Made by a program: the position numbers and the translations under genes
Notes under the pieces: model-generated
Database searches by the model: none
What the model saw: the letters and a program-made list of their open reading frames with translations, nothing else
Told to the model about the DNA's origin: nothing
Part shown: piece by piece, positions 29,767-38,275 of the stretch
Layout: each line of letters begins with the position of its first letter
Numbering within the stretch: position 1 is the first letter of the stretch
Origin: Streptomyces sp. NBC_01353
Lineage (GTDB): Bacteria; Actinomycetota; Actinomycetes; Streptomycetales; Streptomycetaceae
Reading direction: 5' to 3'
Length of the DNA: 64,000 nucleotides
Assembly: GCF_036237275.1 (NCBI RefSeq)
Contig: NZ_CP108352.1
Span: forward strand, 7,217,501 to 7,281,500

Positions 29767-29831
29767 AGCGGCGTGGTGCCCGGGGTGCGCGCGGGCCGAG
29801 CGGCGTGGTGCCCGGGGCGAGCGCGGGCCCG
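29767..29831. repeat. Tandem duplication of a 32-33-bp unit
   Basis: Two near-identical units, each beginning AGCGGCGTGGTGCCCGGGG and ending CGCGGGCC(C)G, lie head to tail between the convergent LysR and PPOX genes. They differ at a few bases in the middle. Confidence 0.7.
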
Positions 29832-29871
29832 AGCGCGCCGAGATCGTCGGCCCCTTCCGCCCGCCCAGCCC

Positions 29872-30339
29872 TCAGAGCGTCGCCAGTTTCCGGAAGTCCC
29901 AGGACGCGACCGCGTCCGGCGTCAGCTTCAGCCATGCGTGCCGGCCGTCGTGCGGCATCGTGTCCAGGCCGAAGTTCTTCGCGGCGAAGAGCCGTTCGGG
30001 GACGTCGAGTTCGGGGCATGGTTCGCCGGTGCGCGGGGCTTCGCCGACGAAGACCACCGTGCCCGACAGCTCGGCGCCCCGCAGCTCTCCGTACTCCTCG
30101 CCGTCGTCCACCACCACCGCGATCCGGGGGTCGGCGCGCAGCTCCGCCCAGCGGCGGCTCCGCGTGATCGAGTAGAGCCAGAGCGAGGTCCCGTCCCAGG
30201 CGAACCAGAGCGCGCCGACGTGCGGGCGGCCGTCGGCCGAGACGGTCGCCACGCGACAGGTGCGCTTCTCGGTCAGGAAGGTGTCCAGCTCGGCCGGGGT
30301 CATCATGATCCGGCGTCCTCGGCGCTGCGCGACGGTCAT
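29872..30339 (-). CDS. Pyridoxamine 5'-phosphate oxidase family protein
   Basis: A 155-residue split-barrel protein with the PPOX-type block TFLTEKRTCRVATVSADGRPHVGALWFAWDGTSLWLYS followed by RRWAELRADPRIAVVVDDG. It is of the class that binds F420 or FMN in actinomycetes, probably as a cofactor-dependent reductase. The cofactor cannot be decided from sequence alone. ATG 30339 follows a G-rich site. It stands alone. Confidence 0.8.
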   Translation of the reverse strand: MTVAQRRGRRIMMTPAELDTFLTEKRTCRVATVSADGRPHVGALWFAWDGTSLWLYSITRSRRWAELRADPRIAVVVDDGEEYGELRGAELSGTVVFVGEAPRTGEPCPELDVPERLFAAKNFGLDTMPHDGRHAWLKLTPDAVASWDFRKLATL

Positions 30340-30450
30340 CGTCCGCCCCCTTCTAGAATTCTGATGGAGTGTCAGAAATCATGGGGGCTCTTCCCTCCTG
30401 GGGCAAGGGTGGCTAACCTCGCCCGCCCGGAGTGCGACGCAGGGGGGACC

Positions 30451-31110
30451 ATGACCAGCACACATCAGTGGGCACAGCTCCAGGAGCAGCTCGACCCGGC
30501 AGGCACGGTGCTGCTCACCGTCGAGTGCCAGGAGGGCGTCGTGGGCCGGAACAGCGCGCTGCCCGAACTCGCCGCCGCCGCACGCGCGTCGGGCGTGCTC
30601 CAGAACGTCGCCCGACTGGTCGCCGCCGCTCACGAGGCCGATGTGCAGGTGCTGCACGCGGTCGCCGAGCGCCGGCCGGACGGCCGCGGCGCCAACAGCA
30701 ACGCACGGCTGTTCCGGGCCGCCGCCCGACTCCCCGTACAGCAGCACAGCGGCAGCACGGCGGTACGGATCGCCGAGCCGATCGAGGTCGCAGACCAGGA
30801 CCTGGTCGTACGACGGCTGCACGGCCTCTCGCCCCTCGCCGGGACCGACGTCGACGCGCTGCTGCGCAACCTCGGCTGCCGCACGCTCGTCGTCACCGGC
30901 GTCTCCGCCAACGTGGCCATCCCCAACGCCGTCTTCGACGCGGTCAATCTCGGCTACACCGTGGTCGTACCCGCAGACGCCATCGCGGGGGTGCCGGCCG
31001 ACTACACCCCCGCGATGATCCGTCACACGCTCGCGCTCGTCTCCACCATCGCCACCACCGAGGAGGTGCTGGGCTGCTGGAAGAGCCCCCGGCGCGTCAC
31101 GCGAGCGTGA
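30451..31110 (+). CDS. Isochorismatase-fold protein lacking the catalytic triad
   Basis: A 219-residue cysteine-hydrolase-fold protein. The fold signatures are clear ([12 protein letters not shown] at 19-30, [32 protein letters not shown] from 142). The catalytic aspartate is replaced by E25, the lysine region reads [10 protein letters not shown] without lysine, and the nucleophile cysteine is replaced by A156. It is therefore unlikely to act as an isochorismatase or amidase and may be a binding or regulatory relative. ATG 30451 has a GGGGGG ribosome site. Its 3' end overlaps the convergent Rieske gene by 14 bases. Confidence 0.8.
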   Translation: MTSTHQWAQLQEQLDPAGTVLLTVECQEGVVGRNSALPELAAAARASGVLQNVARLVAAAHEADVQVLHAVAERRPDGRGANSNARLFRAAARLPVQQHSGSTAVRIAEPIEVADQDLVVRRLHGLSPLAGTDVDALLRNLGCRTLVVTGVSANVAIPNAVFDAVNLGYTVVVPADAIAGVPADYTPAMIRHTLALVSTIATTEEVLGCWKSPRRVTRA

Positions 31111-31513
31111 TCGAGTCCCCGTCGACCTTGATCGGCGTCGGCGGCAGCGGGGACGTCGCGGGACCGCCCTTCACGCTGCCGTCCGAGGCGTCGAACAGGC
31201 TCTGGTGGCACGGGCAGGTGATGACCCCGTCGGCGACCTTGCTGACCGCACAGCCCTGATGGGTGCACTTGGACGAGAACGCCTTGAACTCACCGGCCGT
31301 CGGCTGGGTGATCACCACCCCCTGGCCGTCCAGCACCTTGCCGCCGCCCACCGGGATGTCCGCGGTCTTCGCCAAGGGCGCGCCCGGCTCCTTGGCGGCG
31401 CCCGCCGCGCCACCGCCGCCCGATGAGCCGTCCGCGCCGCAGGCGGTGAGTACGGCCACCAGGCCCGCGCCGCCCGCTGCCGAGACCACCGTCCGGCGTG
31501 CCACTCCACTCAT
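31097..31513 (-). CDS. Tat-exported Rieske (2Fe-2S) lipoprotein
   Basis: A 138-residue protein. The N-terminus [25 protein letters not shown] has twin arginines and a lipobox (LTAC, about residues 22-25). This predicts Tat export of the folded protein and lipid anchoring. A Gly/Ala linker precedes a Rieske domain with CTHQGCAV and CPCHQSLFD, giving the two Cys-His ligand pairs. It is likely a small electron carrier outside the membrane with unknown partners. ATG 31513 has AGGGGAG upstream. Confidence 0.88.
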   Translation of the reverse strand: MSGVARRTVVSAAGGAGLVAVLTACGADGSSGGGGAAGAAKEPGAPLAKTADIPVGGGKVLDGQGVVITQPTAGEFKAFSSKCTHQGCAVSKVADGVITCPCHQSLFDASDGSVKGGPATSPLPPTPIKVDGDSITLA

Positions 31514-31555
31514 GTGCTCCCCTTGCCTTTCGATCACATCGAGGCGATCACCCTG

Positions 31556-33913
31556 TCAGGAGTCAGTACGAGCGGGCGCCCCGAAACGTTCAGCGTTGGA
31601 TGACATTGCCAGTGCGGCCTGTACCTCGCCCGCCAGAGCGACGGGGTCACCGGCCGGAGCCGTCGGATAAGCCCCGTGTCCGCGCGCCCAGGCGTCGTCG
31701 CTCGCGAACCAGTCGATCGCGACCGGATCGGTGCCGTTCACCAGCGCGGTGTCGAGGCTCGCGAAGTACGCCGCCCAGCGCGGTGCGTAGACGTCCTGGA
31801 CCAGCCCCGCCCACTCACGGTTGGCATAGTCGTGCAGACCGCCCGTCTCGCTCGGCACCCGGTCGCCCCACGTGGTGAGGATCGAGCGGGCGTCGTACTC
31901 CAGCCGATCGCGCTCGGCGGGGTCGGCGCCCCAGGAGCGGGCGTCGGTGAGCCATGGACCGAGCAGGAACCGACGATCGGAGCCGACCAGCCGCCCGAGC
32001 AGCTCCTCGTCGGCGTTCCACTCGCGCACCAGCGCCCGGAAGCCATCCAGATCCTTGGCTTCGTACGCAACCTTGATACGCGGCAGCAGGACGCGGCCGC
32101 GGTTGGTGAGCGCCTGCCGCGCCACGTCCACGAGGTCGAAGCGGAACGCGTCCGTGGTCCGCAGCTCGGGAGCCACCTGGAGCAGCTCCGCGAGCGCCCG
32201 CTCCACCGTGGCCGCGCCGTATCGCATGGCGCTCGGGCTCCATCGGGCCGCCCTGGTCGTCGTCAGACTCGGACGCGCGGCGAACAGACTGTCCTGCGGC
32301 TCGCTCCACGTACCGGTACGTGCGCTGTACGGGCCGAGACGCAGCTGCTCCCACGCGGCGGCCGCATGCGGGTCGGCACCGCCGTAGCGCCGGGCCGCGT
32401 ATGCGGCGAACCATGCCTGCTGGTCGATCGGGTCCGAGTGCCAGGCCAGTTCGGTGAACAGGTCGAAGGCGGCGGGGTTCCCGCCGGTGCCCTCCGGGAG
32501 GTAGGCGATGCCGCGGAGCGCGCTGCCCGGCTTGGCCAGCCACGCGTGGAAACGGCTCACCCACGCGCCGGAGTTGGCGCCGAGGCTGGTGTGGCCTCCG
32601 AAGTTGGGGATCGAACCGAAGGCGTACGGCGTACCGCCCCACTGCTTCTCCCGGTCGAGGCCGTCGTAGCGGTCGGAGAGTCCGTCGACGATCAGCACCC
32701 GGCCGCGGTCCACACCGCTCAGGAGGGTCACGGTCGGGTTCGCCTGCCAGCCGAGCATGACCCACGTGGCGCCGGGATGGGCGGCCTCCAGGGCCCGTTG
32801 GACGGCGCCGGCCGCGCTCGGGACGTCGACCGGCCCCGGCGTGCCGCCCTCGTGCAGCAGATCCATCTTGAACATGTCGCTGTCGCCGAACTGTCGCTGC
32901 TGGACGCGGTAGTAGGCGGCGGCCAGCCGGTCGAAGACCGGTCCGGTCGGGTCCAGCCAGTCGGGGCGGTCGGTTCCCACCCACCTGCCCTGCGGGACGG
33001 TGACCGCGCCCGGGTTCCGGGCGGCGAAGTCCGGTGGCACCGTGCCGAAGAAGCCCGGCAGCACCGGCGTCATCCCCAGCGAGCGCAGATGGCCCGCGAT
33101 CCGGCGTCCCAGCGCCGCGCGGGCCTCGATGAGCTGCTCGGAGACCGGGCCCGCGAAGCCCGACACGTTCTGCAGCAGCCACCAGGCCTGATGGGCCGGG
33201 CCCGGGATCCACTCGCGCAACTCCGCCGCGCTGTAACCGAACTGCTGGAGCGCCCGGTAGTAGGGGTACTCGGCGCCCGTCGGGACGAAGACCTCGTTCA
33301 CGCCGTGCAGCGCCATCAGGTCGATCTGGTGCCGGTACGAGGCGAAGTCGCGGTAGGCGCCGGAGTAGCCCTCGTCGGTGTCGTTCAGGGCGTAGCGGTG
33401 GGGCACGCTCGCCGAGCGGGTGACGGTGCCGGGGACCGCGGGGAGCGTGGCGGGCAGTCGGCCCAGGCTGTCGCCCGGCCACCCGATGTCGACCCCGGCG
33501 ATCCGCTCCAGATACCAGCCCACTCCGGTGAGCAGCGTGGCCGGCGAGGTGCCCTGCACACGGATCGCTCCGGGCGTCCCGGACACCGAGAAGAAGTCGC
33601 CGGAGGCGGGCCGCTCGACCGCCAGCAAGGTGAACTGCGCGGCTCGGGAGGACAACAGGCGCTCCAGGCTCGCCCGGGCGGGCGCCGGGTCGAAGGCGGG
33701 GGCGCCGGCGAGGGCGTGCGCGGGGTCGGGGGCGCCGACGGGGGCGGGCGCGGGCGCGCTCGCGGATGCCGGGCGCGCCGAGGCCGAGGAGCCGGTGGAC
33801 GTGTGATCGGCAGCCACGGAGGAGGTCGGGGCCGGCACCAATAGCGCGCCGGTCGTCGCCAGCGCGAGTGCGGCCAGCGCCCGGCGGCATCGAAGGACCA
33901 GGTCAGTGCCCAT
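31556..33913 (-). CDS. Secreted alpha-N-acetylglucosaminidase (GH89)
   Basis: A 785-residue secreted glycosidase. A signal peptide (about 1-35, with RCRRALAALALATTGALLVP) and an Ala/Pro-rich linker (about 40-75) precede the three GH89 parts. These are the N-terminal domain (to about 165), the TIM barrel with PHRYALNDTDEGYSGAYRDF, NEVFVPTGAEYPYYRALQQFGYS and DMFKMDLLHEGG, and the all-helical C-terminal domain. GH89 enzymes remove terminal alpha-linked GlcNAc, for example from heparan-type or mucin glycans. ATG 33913 has GGGAG nearby. Confidence 0.88.
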   Translation of the reverse strand: MGTDLVLRCRRALAALALATTGALLVPAPTSSVAADHTSTGSSASARPASASAPAPAPVGAPDPAHALAGAPAFDPAPARASLERLLSSRAAQFTLLAVERPASGDFFSVSGTPGAIRVQGTSPATLLTGVGWYLERIAGVDIGWPGDSLGRLPATLPAVPGTVTRSASVPHRYALNDTDEGYSGAYRDFASYRHQIDLMALHGVNEVFVPTGAEYPYYRALQQFGYSAAELREWIPGPAHQAWWLLQNVSGFAGPVSEQLIEARAALGRRIAGHLRSLGMTPVLPGFFGTVPPDFAARNPGAVTVPQGRWVGTDRPDWLDPTGPVFDRLAAAYYRVQQRQFGDSDMFKMDLLHEGGTPGPVDVPSAAGAVQRALEAAHPGATWVMLGWQANPTVTLLSGVDRGRVLIVDGLSDRYDGLDREKQWGGTPYAFGSIPNFGGHTSLGANSGAWVSRFHAWLAKPGSALRGIAYLPEGTGGNPAAFDLFTELAWHSDPIDQQAWFAAYAARRYGGADPHAAAAWEQLRLGPYSARTGTWSEPQDSLFAARPSLTTTRAARWSPSAMRYGAATVERALAELLQVAPELRTTDAFRFDLVDVARQALTNRGRVLLPRIKVAYEAKDLDGFRALVREWNADEELLGRLVGSDRRFLLGPWLTDARSWGADPAERDRLEYDARSILTTWGDRVPSETGGLHDYANREWAGLVQDVYAPRWAAYFASLDTALVNGTDPVAIDWFASDDAWARGHGAYPTAPAGDPVALAGEVQAALAMSSNAERFGAPARTDS

Positions 33914-34081
33914 CTGGCTCCCTGTTCGGAGTGATCGACGAATGGTGCGATCACTGTCCGCCGACCGCCGTCGCCGCAGCCGCAGGCGGAGCCGAGGACC
34001 GGGCGGCGCTCATCCTTGCGGCTGCACGGGAAGCCCGCAGTCCGCACATCAATGGATGTAACGCCTGCTACATTCTTCGGC

Positions 34082-34648
34082 GTGACTGTCGACGATCCGC
34101 ACATAGCGTGGCTGGTCCTGGTCCTCAAGCTGCCCGCCGAGCCGTCCCGGCACCGCGTGGCGGTCTGGCGCGAGCTGCGCAAGGCCGGTGCTCTCTCCCT
34201 GGGGCAGGGCGTCTGGGCCGTACCGGACGTGCCGGCCTTCGCCGACGGTGTGCGGCGCGCCGTCGATCTGACGAACACGGCCGGCGGCCAGGCCGTGACC
34301 CTGCAGGCCTCCGGGCGCTCGCACGAGGACTCGTCCGGTTTCGAGGCGATGTTCACGGCGGCCCGTAGCGCCGACTGGGCCGAATTCCTCGCCGACTGCG
34401 GCAAGTTCGAGGAGGAGATCGCCAAGGAGATCCGGATCGCCAAGTTCACCCTTGCCGAGCTGGAGGAGGAAGAGCAGAGCCTGGAGCGGCTGCGCCGTTG
34501 GCACCGGGACCTGACGGCCCGCGACGTCTTCGGCGCCCCCGAGGCCCCCCGGGCCGCCGAGCGCCTCAAGCAGTGCGTGGCGGTCTGCGAGGACTACGCC
34601 GAGCGCGTCTTCGCCGCCCTGCACCGCACCCAGGAGGATCAGGCATGA
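34082..34648 (+). CDS. ChrB N-terminal domain-like protein
   Basis: A 188-residue protein resembling the N-terminal domain of chromate-resistance protein ChrB: WLVLVLKLPAEPSRHRVAVWRELRKAGALSLGQGVWAVPD (about 9-48), then a helical coiled region ending in LKQCVAVCEDYAERVF. In chromate operons ChrB acts as a sensor/regulator. GTG 34082 is preceded by TACATT and an inverted repeat ATGTA-N8-TACAT (34056-34073) but no ribosome site, which points to a leaderless mRNA. The stop overlaps the next start (ATGA), coupling it to an MFS pump rather than to ChrA. Confidence 0.78.
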   Translation: MTVDDPHIAWLVLVLKLPAEPSRHRVAVWRELRKAGALSLGQGVWAVPDVPAFADGVRRAVDLTNTAGGQAVTLQASGRSHEDSSGFEAMFTAARSADWAEFLADCGKFEEEIAKEIRIAKFTLAELEEEEQSLERLRRWHRDLTARDVFGAPEAPRAAERLKQCVAVCEDYAERVFAALHRTQEDQA

Positions 34649-35841
34649 GCGCCGCACCTCGGGCCACCGGTCGGGCCCCCGCGTCGAAGCGGTCCATGTG
34701 GCCCCTGTACGCGGCCGGGTTCACCACCGCGTTCGGCGCCCACGGCATCGCCGCCAACCTCGGCGGCTTCTCCGACGACGCCGTCACCTCGCTGCTCGTC
34801 CTCGGCGGTCTGCTCGCCCTGTACGACGGTGCCGAGGTCGTCCTGAAGCCCGTCTTCGGCTCGCTGGCCGACCGTATCGGCGCCAAGCCCGTACTGCTCG
34901 GCGGCCTCATCGCGTTCGCCGCCGCCTCCGCGCTGTACGCGATCGCCGACAGCCCCGGGTGGCTGTGGGCCGCCCGGCTCGGCCAGGGCGCCGCCGCCTC
35001 CGCGTTCTCCCCCTCGGCCTCCGCGCTCGTCGCACGCCTCAATCCGGCCGCCAAGCGTGGCCGCGCCTTCGGCAGTTACGGCTTCTACAAGTCCATCGGC
35101 TACACGCTCGGGCCCCTCCTGGGCGGCCTCCTGGTCTGGGCCGGCGGGCTGCGCCTGCTGTTCACCGTCCTCGCCGCGCTCGGCCTCGCCGTCGCCCTGT
35201 GGGCCGCGGTCGCCGTACCCGCCGTGCCGCCGTTGCCGAAGCAGCGTCAGACCCTCGCCGACCTGGCACGCCGACTGGCCGACCGCTCCTTCCTCGCCCC
35301 CACCGCGGCCCTGGCCGCGGCCACCGCCGCCCTCTCGGTCGGCGTCGGGTTCCTGCCCGTCTCCGGAGCAGCAGCCGGGCTCGGCACCGTCGCGACCGGA
35401 GCGGCCGTCTCCGTCCTGGCCGCGTCCGCCGCCGTCGTCCAGCCCTACGCGGGACGCGCCCTGGACGCCGGACGCATCACCGTACGAGCAGGGCTCGCCA
35501 CCGGCCTCGGTCTCACGGCCGCCGGTCTCCTCTGCGCGATGCTGCCCGGCCTGACGGGCGTCCTCGCCGCGGCGGTCCTCATCGGCGCGGGCACGGGGCT
35601 GATCACCCCGCTCGGCTTCACGGCGCTCGCCACGAGCACGCCCGAGGAGCGCATGGGCCAGACGATGGGATCGGCCGAACTCGGCCGCGAACTCGGCGAT
35701 GCCGGAGGCCCGCTCCTGGTCGCCGCGGTCGCCACGGCCACCACCCTCACCTACGGCTTCGCCGCCCTTGCCGCGCTTGTGCTCGTCGTCCCTCTCCTCA
35801 CCTTGAGGACACGAGGCTGGACGGTCCCAGCACCTGAGTGA
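34645..35841 (+). CDS. MFS transporter
   Basis: A 398-residue protein with twelve predicted helices and an N-terminal MFS motif A variant (GSLADRIGAKPVLLGG). Helix 5 contains GYTLGPLLGGLL, as in antiporter-type exporters. ATG 34645 has AGGAGG seven bases upstream and overlaps the ChrB-like stop. The pair probably forms a resistance unit in which the ChrB-like protein responds to the pumped compound. The substrate is unknown; chromate is only a guess from the neighbour. Confidence 0.85.
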   Translation: MSAAPRATGRAPASKRSMWPLYAAGFTTAFGAHGIAANLGGFSDDAVTSLLVLGGLLALYDGAEVVLKPVFGSLADRIGAKPVLLGGLIAFAAASALYAIADSPGWLWAARLGQGAAASAFSPSASALVARLNPAAKRGRAFGSYGFYKSIGYTLGPLLGGLLVWAGGLRLLFTVLAALGLAVALWAAVAVPAVPPLPKQRQTLADLARRLADRSFLAPTAALAAATAALSVGVGFLPVSGAAAGLGTVATGAAVSVLAASAAVVQPYAGRALDAGRITVRAGLATGLGLTAAGLLCAMLPGLTGVLAAAVLIGAGTGLITPLGFTALATSTPEERMGQTMGSAELGRELGDAGGPLLVAAVATATTLTYGFAALAALVLVVPLLTLRTRGWTVPAPE

Positions 35842-35977
35842 CCGCCCGGCATGTGAGGGTGTCGCGACCGGTGTCCTTTACAGATCGTCCGGGGTTCCGT
35901 CGACGGCCGGCCCGCAGTCGTCGGGCAGCGTACGGACGACCAGTTCGAAGGCCGCGTCGAGCGGATGAATGAGTCCC

Positions 35978-36517
35978 TCACGCCGTGGTGTCCGTCGGCT
36001 CCTCGTCGGAGCGGATGATCGACTCCTCCAGCTTGCGCAGCAGTCGTGCGAGCTGGCGGCGTTCCGAGGGTGACAGTCCGCCGAGCATCCGGCGCTCGTT
36101 GTCGAGATGCTCGGCGAACACGGTGTCCACCGTGGCGAGGCCCTTGTCGGTGAGGCGGGAGTAGACGACCCGGCGGTCGTCGGCGTCCCGTTCGCGGACG
36201 ATCAGGCCGTCCTTCTCCAGGCGGTCGATGCGCAGGGTCACGCCGGCCGAGGACACCAGACCGGAGTCGGCGAGCTGCCCCGCGGTCAGCCGGTGAGGGT
36301 GCCCCGCCCGCCGCAGTGCGGTGAGGACGTCGAAGCCGGCCACGGACAGGCCGTGGCGCTCGATCGACGCCGTGAGCCGGGTGCTGTAGCGCAGGAAGGA
36401 GCGGTGGAGGCGGGCGAGGACCTCCAGCGGGCTGGTGTCCAGCTCCGGCCTCTCCCGCGCCCAGTCCTCGATCACCCGCGCGACGGCGTCACGGTCCGAC
36501 GGCCTCGATACAGCCAT
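35978..36517 (-). CDS. MarR family transcriptional regulator
   Basis: A 179-residue winged-helix regulator with TAGQLADSGLVSSAGVTLRIDRLEKDGLIVRERDADDRRVVYSRLTDKG (recognition helix and wing, about 85-135) and the usual dimer helices. ATG 36517 follows GAGGGG. It lies downstream of, and on the same strand as, the MFS gene of the catabolic cluster. Palindromes of related sequence precede its own gene and both cluster promoters. It is the likely repressor of the aromatic cluster, released by substrate or an intermediate (inference). Confidence 0.86.
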   Translation of the reverse strand: MAVSRPSDRDAVARVIEDWARERPELDTSPLEVLARLHRSFLRYSTRLTASIERHGLSVAGFDVLTALRRAGHPHRLTAGQLADSGLVSSAGVTLRIDRLEKDGLIVRERDADDRRVVYSRLTDKGLATVDTVFAEHLDNERRMLGGLSPSERRQLARLLRKLEESIIRSDEEPTDTTA

Positions 36518-36549
36518 GCTCTTCCCCTCGTCCGGCGTCGTCCCCCGAC

Positions 36550-36567
36550 TTCTCGCAGCGCTGAGAA
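36550..36567. promoter_or_regulatory. Palindrome upstream of marR
   Basis: TTCTC-GCAGCGCT-GAGAA (36550-36567) is an inverted repeat around an AGCGCT core. It lies 33 bases before the marR start. The core matches the AGCGCT of the cluster promoter site, so it may be an autoregulatory site. Confidence 0.4.
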
Positions 36568-36617
36568 TCTTAGCCCTGAGGTGAAGGCGCCCGGCCGTCC
36601 GCTCCACACCGGTCGCC

Positions 36618-37982
36618 TCAGGCGTTGAGCTCCTCCAGCGTCCGGCCCTTGGTCTCGACGGCGAAACAGGCGATCGCCGCGCCCACCGCGGCCACCACCG
36701 CGAGCTGCAGGAAGACGAGGGTCAGGCTGCCGCCCGCCCCGATGATCGCGCCGACGGTCACGGGGCCGAGGATGACGCCCAGCCGGTTCCACACGCCACC
36801 GAACGCGGCGCCCCTGGCCCGGTTCGAGGTGGGGTACAGCTCGGGCGAGTACAGGTAGAGCCCGGCGTTGATCGCGTAGAGGAAGAAGGTCGTGCAGGAG
36901 GCGAAGACCGCCACCTGGCCGCCCGATGTCGCGCCGGCCAGGGCGAGCACACCCAGTGAGAGCACGGTACCGACGAGCGCGCCCACCAGGGCGGGCCTGC
37001 GGCCGATGCGGTCGATCAGGAGGGCGACGACGAGCGTGCCGAGCAGACCGGTCACGTTGCTGAGCAGGGTGTAGACGAGCGCGGTGGTCAGGTCCAGGCC
37101 GAACGTCTTCGTGTAGAGCGAGGGCAGCCAGGTGGAGATGCCGTGGTTGACGTAGTAGGCGACGAACCACAGACCCGAGAGGACCACCGTCCGTCGGAGG
37201 TAGCGTCCCCGGAACAGGTCGCTCAGCCGGCCGTGGGACGTCTCGTCGGACAAGTTCGCGGCGGGAGCGGGTAGCGCCTCGGCGGTGGAACGGGCCACCT
37301 CCGCCTCGATGCGCGCGATGACCTCCTCCGCCTCCTGGGTGCGTCCGCGGGCCATCAGCCAGCGCGGGGACTCGGCGACCTGGCGGGGCAGTGCGGCGGC
37401 GAGCAGCACCGGGACGGTGCCGATGAGGAACATCGCGCGCCAGCCGAAGTGGGGGACGACCCATACGGCCACCAGCGTGGCCGCCGCGAGTCCGGCGGGG
37501 AAGATCATCTCGTACAGCAGGACGAACCGGCCCCGCTTGTCGGAGCGGGCGATCTCGTTGATGTAGGTCGCGGCGACGGGCACGACTCCGCCGATGCCGA
37601 GTCCCTGGACGAACCGGAAGAGCGAGAACGTCTCGATGCTGCCGGAGAACGCGACGGCGAGGCTGGCGAGGCCGGTGACACCGACGCCCAGGGCGACGGT
37701 GCGGACACGGCCGATCCGGTCGCCCAGCCAGCCGGCCGCCAGGGCGCCGAGCAGCATCCCGATGGAGGCGGAGGTCACGGCGAGGGTGGCCTGCCCGGTG
37801 GACAGGTGCCACTCCTTCATCAGGACCGGCAGCGCGGACGCGGCCAGCAGCTGGTCGAACGCCTCGAAGAAGGTGACGGCGCCGATCAGGAACCGGACCT
37901 TGACGTGCCACCGGGAGTGCGGAAGTCGTTCAAGTCGCGCGGCTATCGAGCCGATGGCCTGCTTGCCGGCCACAGTCGTCAT
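36618..37982 (-). CDS. MFS transporter, aromatic acid/metabolite:H+ symporter type
   Basis: A 454-residue twelve-helix transporter of the sugar/aromatic-acid porter type. It has motif A (GWLGDRIGRVRTVALG), the paired VESPRWLMARGR-type block AESPRWLMARGRTQEAEEVI in the central loop, and a second motif LLIDRIGRRPALVG. It ends AVETKGRTLEEL, typical of the family. It probably imports the cluster's substrate. ATG 37982 is used; the promoter is at 38019-38047. Its 5' region shares operator-like repeats with the divergent catabolic operon. Confidence 0.87.
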   Translation of the reverse strand: MTTVAGKQAIGSIAARLERLPHSRWHVKVRFLIGAVTFFEAFDQLLAASALPVLMKEWHLSTGQATLAVTSASIGMLLGALAAGWLGDRIGRVRTVALGVGVTGLASLAVAFSGSIETFSLFRFVQGLGIGGVVPVAATYINEIARSDKRGRFVLLYEMIFPAGLAAATLVAVWVVPHFGWRAMFLIGTVPVLLAAALPRQVAESPRWLMARGRTQEAEEVIARIEAEVARSTAEALPAPAANLSDETSHGRLSDLFRGRYLRRTVVLSGLWFVAYYVNHGISTWLPSLYTKTFGLDLTTALVYTLLSNVTGLLGTLVVALLIDRIGRRPALVGALVGTVLSLGVLALAGATSGGQVAVFASCTTFFLYAINAGLYLYSPELYPTSNRARGAAFGGVWNRLGVILGPVTVGAIIGAGGSLTLVFLQLAVVAAVGAAIACFAVETKGRTLEELNA

Positions 37983-38018
37983 GGAGGGGGTCCTTCCGCG
38001 GGCAGGGGAGTTGCCGAG

Positions 38019-38063
38019 ACAGTAGGGGTACATATCTAAGCGGTCAATGGTTAAGCGCCTAAA
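38019..38063 (-). promoter_or_regulatory. Promoter and operator sites of the MFS gene
   Basis: On the minus strand, TTGACC (38042-38047) is separated by 17 bases from TACTGT (38019-38024), a good promoter about 30 bases before the gene. CTAAGCG (38036-38042) overlaps the -35 edge, and TTAAGCGCCTAAA (38051-38063) lies just upstream. Both match the palindrome in the divergent promoter. Confidence 0.6.
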
Positions 38064-38151
38064 GATCTCTGTCTCGCAGGCCCGGTAGCCATCATCGGCG
38101 CAGTGAAGGCCGTGCTCAAGGCCGATTCGGCAACGATCTCGACTCGGGGGC

Positions 38152-38180
38152 TTGCCGAGAAATAGTTAAGCGCTTAGATT
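38152..38180 (+). promoter_or_regulatory. Promoter and operator of the catabolic operon
   Basis: TTGCCG (38152-38157), a 17-base spacer and TAGATT (38175-38180) form a plausible promoter. The perfect palindrome TAAGCGCTTA (38167-38176) fills the spacer and touches the -10, where a bound repressor would block polymerase. The start codon lies about 95 bases further. Confidence 0.55.
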
Positions 38181-38275
38181 TCTAGTGCTTCGGCGATTCC
38201 GGACACGGGATCGCGCCGGACTCCGTCCGTGCCCGGAGCCAACTCCCCTTCCGCCGCCCGCCCGGAGGTCCACCC

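Noticed and set aside
30451..31110. Isochorismatase-like gene as part of a siderophore cluster
   Set aside because: It lacks the catalytic residues and no NRPS or siderophore genes are near.
31676..33844. 722-codon frame antisense to the GH89 gene
   Set aside because: The sense frame has a signal peptide and GH89 motifs; the antisense product is featureless.
35842..35981. Short high-GC3 minus-strand stretch ending PDDCGPAVDGTPDDL after marR
   Set aside because: It has no start codon with a ribosome site and overlaps the marR end in another frame. It could be a decayed gene end but is too short to support.
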